The notes under the pieces are model-generated. The model worked only from the letters and a program-made list of their open reading frames with translations. It was not told the origin of the DNA and searched no databases. From Flavobacterium sp. (GTDB lineage Bacteria > Bacteroidota > Bacteroidia > Flavobacteriales > Flavobacteriaceae): a DNA stretch of 64,000 nt. Made by a program: the position numbers and the translations under genes. Shown here piece by piece: positions 30,340-39,330 of the stretch (positions are counted from its first letter, which is position 1; each line of letters begins with the position of its first letter). The stretch lies in assembly GCA_029946065.1 (NCBI GenBank), contig JAQSDU010000007.1, positions 124,001 through 188,000 of the forward strand. The letters are read 5' to 3'.

Positions 30340-31530
30340 ATGATTATAGAACCAAGAATGCGTGGCTTTATCTGCACGACGGCACATCCGGAAGGAGCTG
30401 CACAAAATGTAAAAAATCAGATTGATTATGTAAAATCAAAAGGACCAATTAAAGGTGCGAAAAAAGTACTGGTTATTGGTGCTTCGACCGGATTTGGACT
30501 TTCTTCCAGAATAACTTCGGCGTTTGGATCTAACGCAGCAACTTTGGGCGTTTTTTTTGAAAAACCACCAACGGAAGGCAAAACTGCCTCTCCAGGCTGG
30601 TATAATTCTGCCGCTTTTGAAAAAGAAGCACACGCTGCTGGTTTGTATGCTAAAAGCATCAATGGCGATGCGTTTTCCAATGAAGTGAAAGAGCAGGCAA
30701 TTAATTTGATAAAAGCCGATTTAGGACAAGTAGATCTTGTAATTTATAGTTTGGCTTCTCCGGTTCGTCAACATCCGGTAACGGGCGTTTTGCACCGTTC
30801 GGTTTTGAAGCCTATTGGAGATACTTTTACAAATAAAACTGTAGATTTTCACTCCGGAAAAGTATCAGAAATTTCGATTACACCAGCCAACGACGAGGAT
30901 ATAGAAAATACGGTTGTCGTTATGGGCGGCGAAGATTGGGCCATGTGGATGAAAGCCTTGAAAGATGCTAATTTACTAGCGCAGGAAGCCATTACGGTTG
31001 CTTATTCTTATATTGGGCCTGCGGTTACCGAAGCGGTTTACAGAAAAGGAACCATAGGTCGTGCAAAAGATGATTTAGAAGCGACCGCATTTTCAATCAC
31101 AGATAGCTTGAAAGATATTGGTGGAAAAGCCTATGTTTCTGTAAATAAAGCGTTGGTTACTCAGGCGAGTTCGGCAATTCCGGTAATACCGTTGTATATT
31201 TCATTATTGTATAAAATTATGAAAGCGGAAGGCATTCATGAAGGTACAATTGAGCAGATACAAAGACTTTATGAGCAAAGATTGTTTTCTGGAAATGCAG
31301 TTCCAACTGACGATAAAGGCAGAATTCGCATAGACGATTGGGAAATGCGTGACGATGTTCAGGAAAAAATTGCTGCTTTGTGGAAGGAAGCAACAACAGA
31401 AAATTTATCTGAAATTGGTGATCTTGAGGGTTATAGAAAAGATTTTTACAATTTATTCGGTTTTGATGTTGCAGGTGTTGATTATAACAAAGAAACGGAA
31501 GAATTAGTCAATATTGATAGCATCAATTAA
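30340..31530 (+). CDS. fabV: Trans-2-enoyl-CoA/enoyl-ACP reductase FabV
   Basis: A 396-residue NADH-dependent enoyl reductase, last step of each fatty-acid elongation cycle. Motifs are RGFICTTAHPEGAAQNV at the N-terminus, the nucleotide loop VIGASTGFGLSSRI, and the active-site YSYIGPAVTEAVYRKGTIGRAK with catalytic Tyr and Lys. Normal FabV length. Own transcription unit with a terminator. Confidence 0.96.
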   Translation: MIIEPRMRGFICTTAHPEGAAQNVKNQIDYVKSKGPIKGAKKVLVIGASTGFGLSSRITSAFGSNAATLGVFFEKPPTEGKTASPGWYNSAAFEKEAHAAGLYAKSINGDAFSNEVKEQAINLIKADLGQVDLVIYSLASPVRQHPVTGVLHRSVLKPIGDTFTNKTVDFHSGKVSEISITPANDEDIENTVVVMGGEDWAMWMKALKDANLLAQEAITVAYSYIGPAVTEAVYRKGTIGRAKDDLEATAFSITDSLKDIGGKAYVSVNKALVTQASSAIPVIPLYISLLYKIMKAEGIHEGTIEQIQRLYEQRLFSGNAVPTDDKGRIRIDDWEMRDDVQEKIAALWKEATTENLSEIGDLEGYRKDFYNLFGFDVAGVDYNKETEELVNIDSIN

Positions 31531-31551
31531 GTTTTCATACCATAAAAATTA

Positions 31552-31584
31552 AAAAGCCTTTGGATACATTCAGAGGCTTTTTTT
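31552..31584 (+). terminator. Terminator after fabV
   Basis: AAAAGCCT...AGGCTTTT stem with inner TG/CA pairing, then a T-run. Confidence 0.85.
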
Positions 31585-31734
31585 ATGAATATAATTTAAT
31601 ATTTACTGTAGATGTCTTAAAACGGTATGGTATTTTTATCTTTTTGACGAAAAGGCGTTTAATTTTAAGGTGTTTCACGTTTTTATATGTATTTTTTTAG
31701 TAATTTGGTCGGGTATAATTGTAAACTTAAAATC

Positions 31735-34164
31735 ATGAAAAAAATTACTTTATTATTATTGCTGCTGGTCGCTTGCTGGTCATATGGACAGGGCGATACT
31801 TGCGCTGATGCTATCGATTTAAATGCAGAAACTTCCCCGTATGTAGGGACTACCGTTGGTGCTGTAAATGATAGCGCAACCAATTGCAATAATTCGGGTG
31901 CCACAACTACGAATACCGCTGGCGACCTATATTTTAAAATAGTTGTTCCAAATGGATCTACTTTAACAATTGGTCAACAAGTTAACGGTTATGATTCGAC
32001 AAACATGGCGTATTATGGCGATTGTGAGAATGTAATAGAACTACTTGCTTGTAATGACGATGATGATTTGGAGCACGTAACTTGGGCCAATACTACTGGT
32101 ACAGACCAAACCGTTTACTGGATTCAAGATGGTTATACAGCTAACGAAGGAACGTTCACTTTAGAATGGTCAGTAATCGCATGTGCTCCTGCTTCTGCAA
32201 CTTACACGGTAATTTCTGACTGTGGAAATGGTGAGCAATTTAATGTAAGTGTTGAAGTTACAGATATGGGATCGGCTACTTCGATTACCGTTTCAGATGA
32301 CCAAGGAAGTGCACCTCAGTTAGTTGCAACTCCTGGTGTAGTATTATTTGGGCCATTTTCAAATGGTACTCAGGTTGTATTTTCTGTGGCGAACGATCAA
32401 GACTCAGATTGTACATTAACTAGTCCAATTCAGACTCAAGCAACTTGTCCACCAAATTGTGCCAATGCTACTGTTATTTCCGCTTGCGGAGAGGTTGCTG
32501 TTGCAGATATTGTTGCCGGTAATGGGGCTTGGAATCCATATAGCTGCTTCTTCGATACTCCAGGGACAGAATTGCTTTACAGTTTTACGCCTGCCGAAAC
32601 AGGAGCCTATGTATTAGAAGTTCTTTCTGCGACAGGAGGTTATATAGATTATTTTTACAAGGAAGCATCTGGATCTTGTGATGGAACAGGATGGATTTGT
32701 ATTGATGACAACAGCGGTGCGGGAACCGATCCAATCGGAACACTTGTAGCCGGAACAACTTATTATATTTTGCTTGACAGTGAGGGAACATCTGCTAGAA
32801 ATCAAACTTTCCAGATACAGTGTTTGCCTACATGCACAAATGCTACTGTAGTTTACACCGTTGTTTCTGACTGTGGTAATGGTGAGCAATTCAATGTAAA
32901 TGTTGACATTACCAATATGGGAACGGCTGTTTCTAATACTATTGCCGATGATCAAGGTAGTGCACCACAAATAGTTACTGAAGCCAGTGCCGTTGTATTT
33001 GGACCATATCCTAACAATACCCCAGTAATCTTTACTGTATCTAATAATGATGATAATACTTGCGTATTGACTAGTCCAGTGCAAAACCAAACAGCTTGTC
33101 CTCCAGCGAATGATAATTTTGCCGATGCTGTAGCTGTTGAATGTGGTTTGATATACACAGGAAGCACCGCTTTGGCTACTGTCGACGAAGCTAATGCTCC
33201 GGTTGGATATGGAGTTACAGGAACCAGCAAGAATGTTTGGTATAAATTTACCGGTTCTGGTGCGGCACAGACTGTTACGCTAAGCCTTTGTCCATCAGAA
33301 TACGATACAGCAGTTTTGGTTTATGTTGGCGAAAGCGGTAACTTAACGGCTATTGCCGGAAATGACGATAACGGAACAGCTTGTCCTAACGCTACTACGA
33401 GAACACAATTAAATTTCAATTCAGATGGAACAACAACATATTATATTGATCTTAGGGGTTATGGCGCTTTCTCTTCTGGAAACTACTCTATGGAAGTTAC
33501 TTGTGCTGAAGTTACGCCACCAGCGGTAGAAAATCAGGCTTGCGATACTGCATTAAACGTTGCAACCGATGGTTCTGATACTATGTCCGACAATTCCTTC
33601 GGAGATGTTAGTCCAGTTCAGCCTACTTGTGATCCTTTCGGAAGTGTTCAAGATGTATGGTTCTCTTTTGTGGCCACAGACACTGCGGCAGATGTTACAC
33701 TTGAAAATGGAACAATGACATCATTAAACTTTAACATCTATTCTGGAAGTTGTGATGCTTTGGTTCCGATTGCCAATACATGCAACACAAATCTAACTAC
33801 CCCAACAACTGAAAATCTTACTGGTTTGGTTGTAGGAACGACTTATTATGTGCAAGTTTGGTCGAATGCTGTAGAGCAAGGAACATTTGTGTTAAGAGTA
33901 CTTTCTCAAAACTTAGGTGTTGGAGCTGCACCTTTCGCAGGATTCTCTTATTCGCCAAACCCTGTAAAAGATGTGTTGTATTTTAACCACACACAGAATA
34001 TCACCAATGTTGCAGTTTACAATCTGCTTGGACAACAAGTAATTGCGAAAACTACCAACGCCAACCAAAGTCAAGTAGATATGTCAAAACTTTCTGCTGG
34101 CACATATGTAGTAAAGGTAACTGCCGACAATCAGGTTAAAACAATTAAAGTTATCAAAGAATAA
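31735..34164 (+). CDS. Secreted multi-domain protein with T9SS sorting domain
   Basis: An 809-residue surface protein. The ATG at 31735 gives a signal peptide (MKKITLLLLLLVACWSYGQ). Repeated beta-sandwich domains follow: paired ~95-residue modules around 155-245 and 375-460 (YTVISDCGNGEQFNV...DDQGSAPQ...FGP) and PPC-like domains (YSFTPAETGAYVLEV, WYKFTGSGAAQTVTLSLC, VWFSFVATDTAADVTLENG). A type A sorting domain ends the protein (FSYSPNPVKDVLYFNH...GTYVVKV). Many Cys pairs suggest disulfides. No catalytic motif seen; probably binding or adhesion. Confidence 0.9.
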   Translation: MKKITLLLLLLVACWSYGQGDTCADAIDLNAETSPYVGTTVGAVNDSATNCNNSGATTTNTAGDLYFKIVVPNGSTLTIGQQVNGYDSTNMAYYGDCENVIELLACNDDDDLEHVTWANTTGTDQTVYWIQDGYTANEGTFTLEWSVIACAPASATYTVISDCGNGEQFNVSVEVTDMGSATSITVSDDQGSAPQLVATPGVVLFGPFSNGTQVVFSVANDQDSDCTLTSPIQTQATCPPNCANATVISACGEVAVADIVAGNGAWNPYSCFFDTPGTELLYSFTPAETGAYVLEVLSATGGYIDYFYKEASGSCDGTGWICIDDNSGAGTDPIGTLVAGTTYYILLDSEGTSARNQTFQIQCLPTCTNATVVYTVVSDCGNGEQFNVNVDITNMGTAVSNTIADDQGSAPQIVTEASAVVFGPYPNNTPVIFTVSNNDDNTCVLTSPVQNQTACPPANDNFADAVAVECGLIYTGSTALATVDEANAPVGYGVTGTSKNVWYKFTGSGAAQTVTLSLCPSEYDTAVLVYVGESGNLTAIAGNDDNGTACPNATTRTQLNFNSDGTTTYYIDLRGYGAFSSGNYSMEVTCAEVTPPAVENQACDTALNVATDGSDTMSDNSFGDVSPVQPTCDPFGSVQDVWFSFVATDTAADVTLENGTMTSLNFNIYSGSCDALVPIANTCNTNLTTPTTENLTGLVVGTTYYVQVWSNAVEQGTFVLRVLSQNLGVGAAPFAGFSYSPNPVKDVLYFNHTQNITNVAVYNLLGQQVIAKTTNANQSQVDMSKLSAGTYVVKVTADNQVKTIKVIKE

Positions 34165-34184
34165 CAAATTGTCCGCTTTATATG

Positions 34185-34213
34185 AAAAGCCATCCTCAGG
34201 GGTGGCTTTTTTA
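34185..34213 (+). terminator. Terminator after the T9SS cargo gene
   Basis: AAAGCCA...TGGCTTT stem closing on a short loop, then six T. It overlaps the N-terminal extension of the glycosyltransferase reading frame, ruling out the longest start. Confidence 0.85.
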
Positions 34214-34224
34214 TTTTAATGACT

Positions 34225-34232
34225 TATCTTTG
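34225..34232 (+). promoter_or_regulatory. -7 box for the glycosyltransferase gene
   Basis: TATCTTTG matches TAnnTTTG and lies 15 nt before the ATG at 34248, giving a very short leader. No clear -33 element. Confidence 0.5.
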
Positions 34233-34247
34233 TTAAAATTTTTTTGG

Positions 34248-35246
34248 ATGTATTTTTCCCTCATTATTCCGGTTTACAATCGCCCCGACGAAGTCAGCGA
34301 ATTGCTATCGAGTCTGGCAAAATCTGAATATGAAAAACCGTTTGAAGTAGTCATCATCGAAGACGGTTCTTCGATTACTTGCGAACATATCGTGTTAGCA
34401 TTTTCTGATAAATTAGACATTTCCTATTATTTAAAATCCAATTCAGGTCCTGGAGATTCCAGAAATTTCGGAATGAGGCAAGCCAAAGGCGATTATTTTA
34501 TCATCTTTGATTCTGATTGCATTATCCCAAAAGAATATCTGAGTGAAGTTGAACGTGCATTGTCAGCAAACTATGTCGATTGTTTTGGCGGTCCAGATCG
34601 CGCTCTGGATTCCTTTTCTGATGTTCAGAAGGCAATCAATTTTGCAATGACTTCATTTCTCACTACCGGCGGTATCAGAGGCGGTTCAGAAAAAATTGAT
34701 AAATTCCAGCCACGAAGTTTTAACATGGGGATTTCCGAAAAGGCTTTCGTAGCTTCGGGAGGTTTTGGGAATATTCATCCCGGTGAAGATCCCGATTTGT
34801 CCATAAGACTGTGGCATCTCGGCTTTGAAACAAAATTACTCTTGCATGCCTACGTTTACCACAAACGCAGGATCGACTGGTCAAAGTTTTACACCCAAGT
34901 CAATAAATTCGGTAAAGCACGACCAATATTGAACACTTGGTATCCCGAATACCGAAAACTTACTTTTTTCTTTCCAAGTGTTTTTGATGTCGGATTTGTC
35001 TTTGCAATGCTTTTATTTGTTTTTGGAAGTGATTCGCTTTTGTACTTGTATGTATTTTATTTTGTGCTGATTTTCCTCACTTCGACCATAAATAACAAAA
35101 GTCTCAAAATCGGATTTTTATCATTCATAGCGGTCGTAATCCAATTTTATGGTTACGGTACAGGTTTTTTTAAATCCTTTGTCATGGTACAGCTTTTGAG
35201 GAAAAAACCTGAACAAATTTTCCCTGAATTATTCTTTAAAAAATAA
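34248..35246 (+). CDS. Family 2 glycosyltransferase with C-terminal membrane segments
   Basis: A 332-residue GT-A enzyme: MYFSLIIPVYNRPDEVSELL, EVVIIEDGSS, the metal-binding FDSDCIIP, the acceptor-side GGFGNIHPGEDPDLSIRL, and two hydrophobic helices near 240-290. It probably adds a sugar to an envelope glycan or lipid on the cytoplasmic face. The ATG at 34248 is set by the preceding terminator and -7 box. coaE starts 3 nt downstream, so they are co-transcribed despite unrelated roles. Confidence 0.9.
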   Translation: MYFSLIIPVYNRPDEVSELLSSLAKSEYEKPFEVVIIEDGSSITCEHIVLAFSDKLDISYYLKSNSGPGDSRNFGMRQAKGDYFIIFDSDCIIPKEYLSEVERALSANYVDCFGGPDRALDSFSDVQKAINFAMTSFLTTGGIRGGSEKIDKFQPRSFNMGISEKAFVASGGFGNIHPGEDPDLSIRLWHLGFETKLLLHAYVYHKRRIDWSKFYTQVNKFGKARPILNTWYPEYRKLTFFFPSVFDVGFVFAMLLFVFGSDSLLYLYVFYFVLIFLTSTINNKSLKIGFLSFIAVVIQFYGYGTGFFKSFVMVQLLRKKPEQIFPELFFKK

Positions 35247-35249
35247 ATC

Positions 35250-35834
35250 ATGGCAAAAATAATCGGACTTACCGGCGGTATAGGGAGCGGAAAAACAACC
35301 GTAGCAAAACAATTTGAAAGCCTCGGTGTTCCTGTTTATATTGCAGATGAAGCAGCGAAAGAAGTAGCGAAAACCCCTGAAGCCATTGCGCAAATCCGGG
35401 CTATCTTCGGATCTGAAATTTTCGATGGCGATCAAATCAACCGTCAAAAACTCGCCAATATTGTTTTTGGTGACACTGAAAAACTGCAGGAATTAAACCA
35501 TATCATACATCCTTTAGTAAAGCAACATTTTGACAAATGGCTTGAAGAATATAAGCTTTTGCCATTCGTAATCCGAGAAGCCGCTATCCTTTTTGAAAGC
35601 GGCAGTTATCTCGACTGCGATACAATTATAACCGTCACAGCGCCGTTAGAACTCAGAATCGAAAGGGTTGTCAACCGTGATAATACCAGCCGCGATGCTA
35701 TCCTCAAGCGTATGCAAAACCAATGGACAGACGAAATGAAAATTGCAAAAAGTGATTTCGTTATCGAAAATAGCTCCCTTGAAAGTACTAAAAACCAAGT
35801 GACTAAAATATACTCAGAATTACAGATTCTATAA
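35250..35834 (+). CDS. coaE: Dephospho-CoA kinase
   Basis: A 194-residue P-loop kinase, last step of CoA synthesis: IGLTGGIGSGKTTVAKQFESLGVPVYIADE, IREAAILFESGSYLDCD, and the lid region RVVNRDNTSRDAILKRMQNQ. Normal length. Directly follows the glycosyltransferase. Confidence 0.96.
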   Translation: MAKIIGLTGGIGSGKTTVAKQFESLGVPVYIADEAAKEVAKTPEAIAQIRAIFGSEIFDGDQINRQKLANIVFGDTEKLQELNHIIHPLVKQHFDKWLEEYKLLPFVIREAAILFESGSYLDCDTIITVTAPLELRIERVVNRDNTSRDAILKRMQNQWTDEMKIAKSDFVIENSSLESTKNQVTKIYSELQIL

Positions 35835-35848
35835 AACTTCTTTAAGAT

Positions 35849-35880
35849 GTTAATGTTTGGTTAATGTATTGTTCGAACAA
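35849..35880 (+). promoter_or_regulatory. Candidate operator upstream of the two-component genes
   Basis: GTTAATG occurs at 35849-35855 and again at 35860-35866, an 11-bp direct repeat of the kind OmpR-family regulators bind. Next to it is a perfect 12-bp palindrome TTGTTCGAACAA at 35869-35880 that overlaps the possible -33 TTG. Confidence 0.5.
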
Positions 35881-35900
35881 ATGTTAAAATGTTAATTTTG
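35869..35900 (+). promoter_or_regulatory. Possible promoter of the sensor kinase gene
   Basis: TTG at 35869-35871, a 21-nt spacer, then TAATTTTG at 35893-35900. The predicted start would lie within a few bases of the ATG codons at 35903 and 35906, so the transcript may be leaderless. Confidence 0.45.
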
Positions 35901-35902
35901 TG

Positions 35903-37480
35903 ATGATGAATAAGACCTTGTTTCGCTTACTTGTTTTTTTAATGAGCCTTTCCTTGATTGGAATAATTTTGGTTCAGTTGTATTTAATCAATACTTCTCT
36001 TAAAAATAACGACGAACAATTCAAATACCATGTAAAGCAAGTCATTGATAATGTTGCGGAAGACATTCAGCAACAGGAGACTTACAGCATGATTAATGAA
36101 TATAACAAGCTGAAAGACAGTATTGGTAAGGATCCTAAACCGAATGAAGTACTGAATTTCATTTTGGTACAAAGTAACAGACTGACCAATGAAACGATAA
36201 TTTATTCTAGTAGCATCATTGCAGATGATTACCAAATGCCGTCGTTCTTTGACAAGAAAAAAGATTCTATAATAAAAGCCAAAAGTTTTGTCTCGAAAAG
36301 CAAAACCGAAATTTATTCAGGAAGCTCTATAGACAAATCAGATATACAGCATAACGTAAAGCCTGATTTGACCGTACAAAGAGTAAAAATTCTAGATAAG
36401 GCACAATACGATATTTTCTTCAGGGAAATTGCCGAAACCAAGCCTTTAAAAGATAGGATTTCAAAAGAGAGACTTGCCAAAATGCTAGCGCAGGAACTAA
36501 AGCAAGCAGATGTAAATACGCCATTTGAATACGGAATTTACAGCAATGGATTGGCCACAAAAATCAAATCAGAAAAATTCAAATTAGACAAAAATGCCAC
36601 TTTCTCCATTCCGATTTTAGTCGATAATGAAGGCAAAAGCAAGTACCAATTGCTCGTGAGTTTTCCGGAGAAAAAGAAATTCCTATTCTCTGAGCTGATT
36701 TCGATTACAATTTTATCCGTCGTTTTTACGTTAATTATTATAATCGCCTATAGCAGTGCATTGAGCCAATTGATCAAGCAAAGGCAGATTTCCGAAATCA
36801 AAACCGATTTTATCAACAACATGACGCACGAATTCAAAACGCCGATTGCAACGATAAATCTCGCTTTAGATGCCATAAAAAATCCGAAAGTCATCGAAGA
36901 CCGTGAAAAGACAGAACGCTACCTTCAAATGATTCGCGATGAAAACAAACGAATGCATGCACAAGTGGAAAACGTGCTCCGCATCTCAAAATTAGAAAAG
37001 AAAGAACTCGAAATTAATAAAGAATCAACCGACATTCATGAAATCATAGACGATGCCATGGAACATGTTAACCTGATTATCGAAGACCGCGAAGGTACTA
37101 TCAATTCGCACTTCAAAGCAACAAGAACAACAGTATTGTTAAACGATGTGCATTTTACCAATGTCATCGTAAACATCCTCGACAACGCCATCAAATACTC
37201 GCCTGAAAAGCCAGTGATCGACGTTTTTACGGAAAATGTAAAAGACTTTGTCATCATCAAAATAAAAGACCGTGGCGCCGGAATGAGCAAAGTGGCACAA
37301 AAGAGAATATTCGAAAAGTTCTACCGCGAACACACCGGCGATTTGCACAACGTCAAAGGTCACGGACTCGGTTTAGCCTACGTAAAAAGAATAATAGACG
37401 ACCACAACGGTCAAATTACAGTAGAGAGTGAAAAAGGGAAGGGCAGTACCTTCATTATAAAATTACCATTAATAAATTAA
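35903..37480 (+). CDS. Membrane sensor histidine kinase (RprX-like)
   Basis: A 525-residue kinase. TM1 is at ~7-29 (LFRLLVFLMSLSLIGIILVQLY), a ~230-residue periplasmic sensor follows, and TM2 at ~262-285. HisKA has the phospho-His in FINNMTHEFKTPIATINLAL. HATPase shows NVIVNILDNAIKYS, DRGAGMS and GHGLGLAYVKRII. The overall plan and partner match the RprX/RprY pair of Bacteroidota. The signal sensed is unknown. The response regulator starts 3 nt downstream. Confidence 0.93.
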   Translation: MMNKTLFRLLVFLMSLSLIGIILVQLYLINTSLKNNDEQFKYHVKQVIDNVAEDIQQQETYSMINEYNKLKDSIGKDPKPNEVLNFILVQSNRLTNETIIYSSSIIADDYQMPSFFDKKKDSIIKAKSFVSKSKTEIYSGSSIDKSDIQHNVKPDLTVQRVKILDKAQYDIFFREIAETKPLKDRISKERLAKMLAQELKQADVNTPFEYGIYSNGLATKIKSEKFKLDKNATFSIPILVDNEGKSKYQLLVSFPEKKKFLFSELISITILSVVFTLIIIIAYSSALSQLIKQRQISEIKTDFINNMTHEFKTPIATINLALDAIKNPKVIEDREKTERYLQMIRDENKRMHAQVENVLRISKLEKKELEINKESTDIHEIIDDAMEHVNLIIEDREGTINSHFKATRTTVLLNDVHFTNVIVNILDNAIKYSPEKPVIDVFTENVKDFVIIKIKDRGAGMSKVAQKRIFEKFYREHTGDLHNVKGHGLGLAYVKRIIDDHNGQITVESEKGKGSTFIIKLPLIN

Positions 37481-37483
37481 AAT

Positions 37484-38200
37484 ATGGAAACTGAAAACAA
37501 AAAAATTCTTTTAGTTGAAGATGATCCGAACTTTGGTTCTATCCTGAAAGATTATTTAATTCTAAATGATTTTGACGTCATTTTGGCAAAAAACGGCATG
37601 GAAGGTTTCGAAAAATTCAAGAAAGACACATACGATTTGTGCATACTTGACGTAATGATGCCCTATAAAGATGGTTATACACTCGCCAAAGAAATCCGTG
37701 AAAAAAACAAAGACGTGCCCATCATTTTCCTTACCGCAAAATCCATGAAGGAAGACGTGCTAAAAGGATATAAAGTTGGCGCAGATGACTATTTGAATAA
37801 ACCATTCGACTCAGAAGTGCTTTTGATGAAAATCAGGGCCATCATCCAAAGAAAAGCGTCAGACAGCAAAACCGACGTAACGAAATTTGAATTTCAAATT
37901 GGGAATTTCCATCTCAATTCAAAGTTACGTTTCCTAACGTTTAAAAACGAAGAACCAATAAAACTGTCGCCAAAGGAAAACGAATTGCTAAAAATGCTTG
38001 CCATTTATGAAAACGACCTAATGCCGCGTGAACTAGCACTCACCAAAATCTGGAGAGACGACAACTACTTCACTTCAAGGAGTATGGACGTTTACATCGC
38101 CAAACTCAGAAAATACCTCAAACCGGATGAAGAAGTAGAAATCCTCAACATCCACGGCGAAGGTTTCCGTCTGGTAGTGAAAAACAAAGTCACAGAATAA
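37484..38200 (+). CDS. OmpR-family response regulator (RprY-like)
   Basis: A 238-residue regulator. The receiver has LLVEDDPNFG, phospho-Asp in LCILDVMMPYKDG, FLTAKS and LNKPFD. The winged-helix effector (~140-235) has IKLSPKENELLKMLAIYENDLMPRELAL and SRSMDVYIAKLRKYLK. Encoded with its kinase; the 11-bp direct repeat upstream of the pair suggests autoregulation. Confidence 0.93.
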   Translation: METENKKILLVEDDPNFGSILKDYLILNDFDVILAKNGMEGFEKFKKDTYDLCILDVMMPYKDGYTLAKEIREKNKDVPIIFLTAKSMKEDVLKGYKVGADDYLNKPFDSEVLLMKIRAIIQRKASDSKTDVTKFEFQIGNFHLNSKLRFLTFKNEEPIKLSPKENELLKMLAIYENDLMPRELALTKIWRDDNYFTSRSMDVYIAKLRKYLKPDEEVEILNIHGEGFRLVVKNKVTE

Positions 38201-38205
38201 ATCAC

Positions 38206-38234
38206 AAAAGCTTCGGGAAACCGGGGCTTTTTTT
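38206..38234 (+). terminator. Terminator after the response regulator
   Basis: AAAAGC/GCTTTT outer stem, CGG/CCG inner stem, GAAA loop, then a T-run that abuts the MITE-like element. Confidence 0.8.
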
Positions 38235-38235
38235 A

Positions 38236-38394
38236 TACCATTTACACTTATAAAATAGTATAAAGATGCGAAGATATTTTTTTTCAAGACAACGCAAAAA
38301 ATTATTACATAGCCATAGCTACGGAATTATTTTTTAAGGACGGATTGGAGAAAAAGAGCGAGTAGATTGGGCTATTTTATAAGTGTAAATGGTA
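38236..38394. mobile_element. MITE-like element, 159 bp
   Basis: Perfect 23-bp terminal inverted repeats at 38236-38258 and 38372-38394, beginning TACCATTTAC and ending GTAAATGGTA. Both flanks read TTA (38233-38235 and 38395-38397), a possible 3-bp target duplication. The interior has no ORF but holds a TAGC/GCTA foldback flanked by A-rich and T-rich arms. The 348-nt gap from 38200 to 38548 contains only a terminator, this element and repeat copy 3. Confidence 0.7.
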
Positions 38395-38397
38395 TTA

Positions 38398-38480
38398 GAA
38401 GCTATTTCCCGCTTTCGGCTCAATCTTTTCCTGGCTAAAAAGAAGCCAGAAAAAGGATACCGCCTCAATCAGGGCTAGGG
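38398..38480 (+). repeat. Structured ~80-nt repeat, copy 3
   Basis: Hairpin CTGGC/GCCAG inside TTTT/AAAA, ATC/GAT with an unpaired G, and outer CCC/GGG. It begins 3 nt after the MITE-like element. Compared with copies 1 and 2, stem position 4 has switched from C:G to G:C. Confidence 0.8.
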
Positions 38481-38547
38481 CAGTAGTGGAATTATAAATT
38501 CAAAGCTAACAAGTTTTCAAAACCTATTAGATCTATAAAAAACGAAA

Positions 38548-39294
38548 TCATTTCCAGTTCAACTGCAAAGCGAAACAAACCTTGTCTTCATCATCCTTCT
38601 CAATCGAGTAAACGTCGCTATTTTCAGTTTCCGAACCATAAATCAATACTTCATCTTCCATCATTAGTTCTTTCATAAAATTCATATCAAAACTCTCCAA
38701 TTGTTGCATTAAAATCCAGTCCGGCTCCACCTGATCGAGGCACCATTCCAGATATTTCACATTGTTTACGTGATTTACAATATCGATATCAGAAAGTACA
38801 ACTTCACGTTCACTTATGTATTCCTTAATCTCGGCAATGACCACTTTTTTTACCCTCTCAACAGTCGAAAAATGATCAGGATATTTTTCAAAATGATCAC
38901 TCGGCAAAGCCAAAGCCTCCGGTCGCCGTGTTTTCGTATTAAAAACCGCCCAGAAAGTTTCCGAGCCGACAACTTTTTTGCCGTTGACATGCATTTCCAA
39001 CGCACGAACTGATCGCGAATTTTCGAGCGAGACAATCCACGTCTTTACCGTTACCACATCACGCCATTTCGGCAATTCTAAAATTTCAACACGCATCCGG
39101 CTCAAAACCCACGCCTGATTGAATGCCTGCATGTCCGTAAAACTAATTCCGCCAAGCTCCGAATGGTAACCAGCCGTCAACTGCAGCATATTGCACAAAT
39201 CTGTGTATTTCAAATATCCGCCCGGTGTGCATTGCGTGAAATTGATTTCCCAGTCTTTATAATAAATCGACGTAAAATTATCAGCTATTGGCAT
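38548..39294 (-). CDS. Acyl-ACP thioesterase
   Basis: A 248-residue double-hotdog thioesterase of the FatA/FatB-like family. N-half: YLKYTDLCNMLQLTAGYHSELGG, QAWVLSRMRVEILELPKWRD. C-half: the characteristic DIDIVNHVNNVKYLEWCLD with the catalytic Asn/His pair. It likely releases fatty acids from acyl carrier protein. Follows miaA by 23 nt through a heptad array. Confidence 0.88.
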   Translation of the reverse strand: MPIADNFTSIYYKDWEINFTQCTPGGYLKYTDLCNMLQLTAGYHSELGGISFTDMQAFNQAWVLSRMRVEILELPKWRDVVTVKTWIVSLENSRSVRALEMHVNGKKVVGSETFWAVFNTKTRRPEALALPSDHFEKYPDHFSTVERVKKVVIAEIKEYISEREVVLSDIDIVNHVNNVKYLEWCLDQVEPDWILMQQLESFDMNFMKELMMEDEVLIYGSETENSDVYSIEKDDEDKVCFALQLNWK

Positions 39295-39295
39295 G

Positions 39296-39330
39296 TTTAG
39301 AGTTAAGATTTTAGATTTTAGAATTGAGAT
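39296..39330. repeat. Heptad array spanning the miaA stop to the next gene start
   Basis: Five units in register (plus-strand TTAAGAT, TTTAGAT, TTTAGAA, TTGAGAT) run from two bases before the thioesterase ATG into the last codons of miaA. The final SQF-stop of MiaA is encoded by the array. Confidence 0.75.

Noticed and set aside
34182..34247. N-terminal extension of the glycosyltransferase frame
   Set aside because: It overlaps the terminator of the preceding gene and the -7 box; the GT-A domain starts properly at the ATG at 34248.
35869..35880. TTGTTCGAACAA as a tRNA T-loop (GTTCGAA)
   Set aside because: No acceptor stem, anticodon arm or tRNA-length fold surrounds it.
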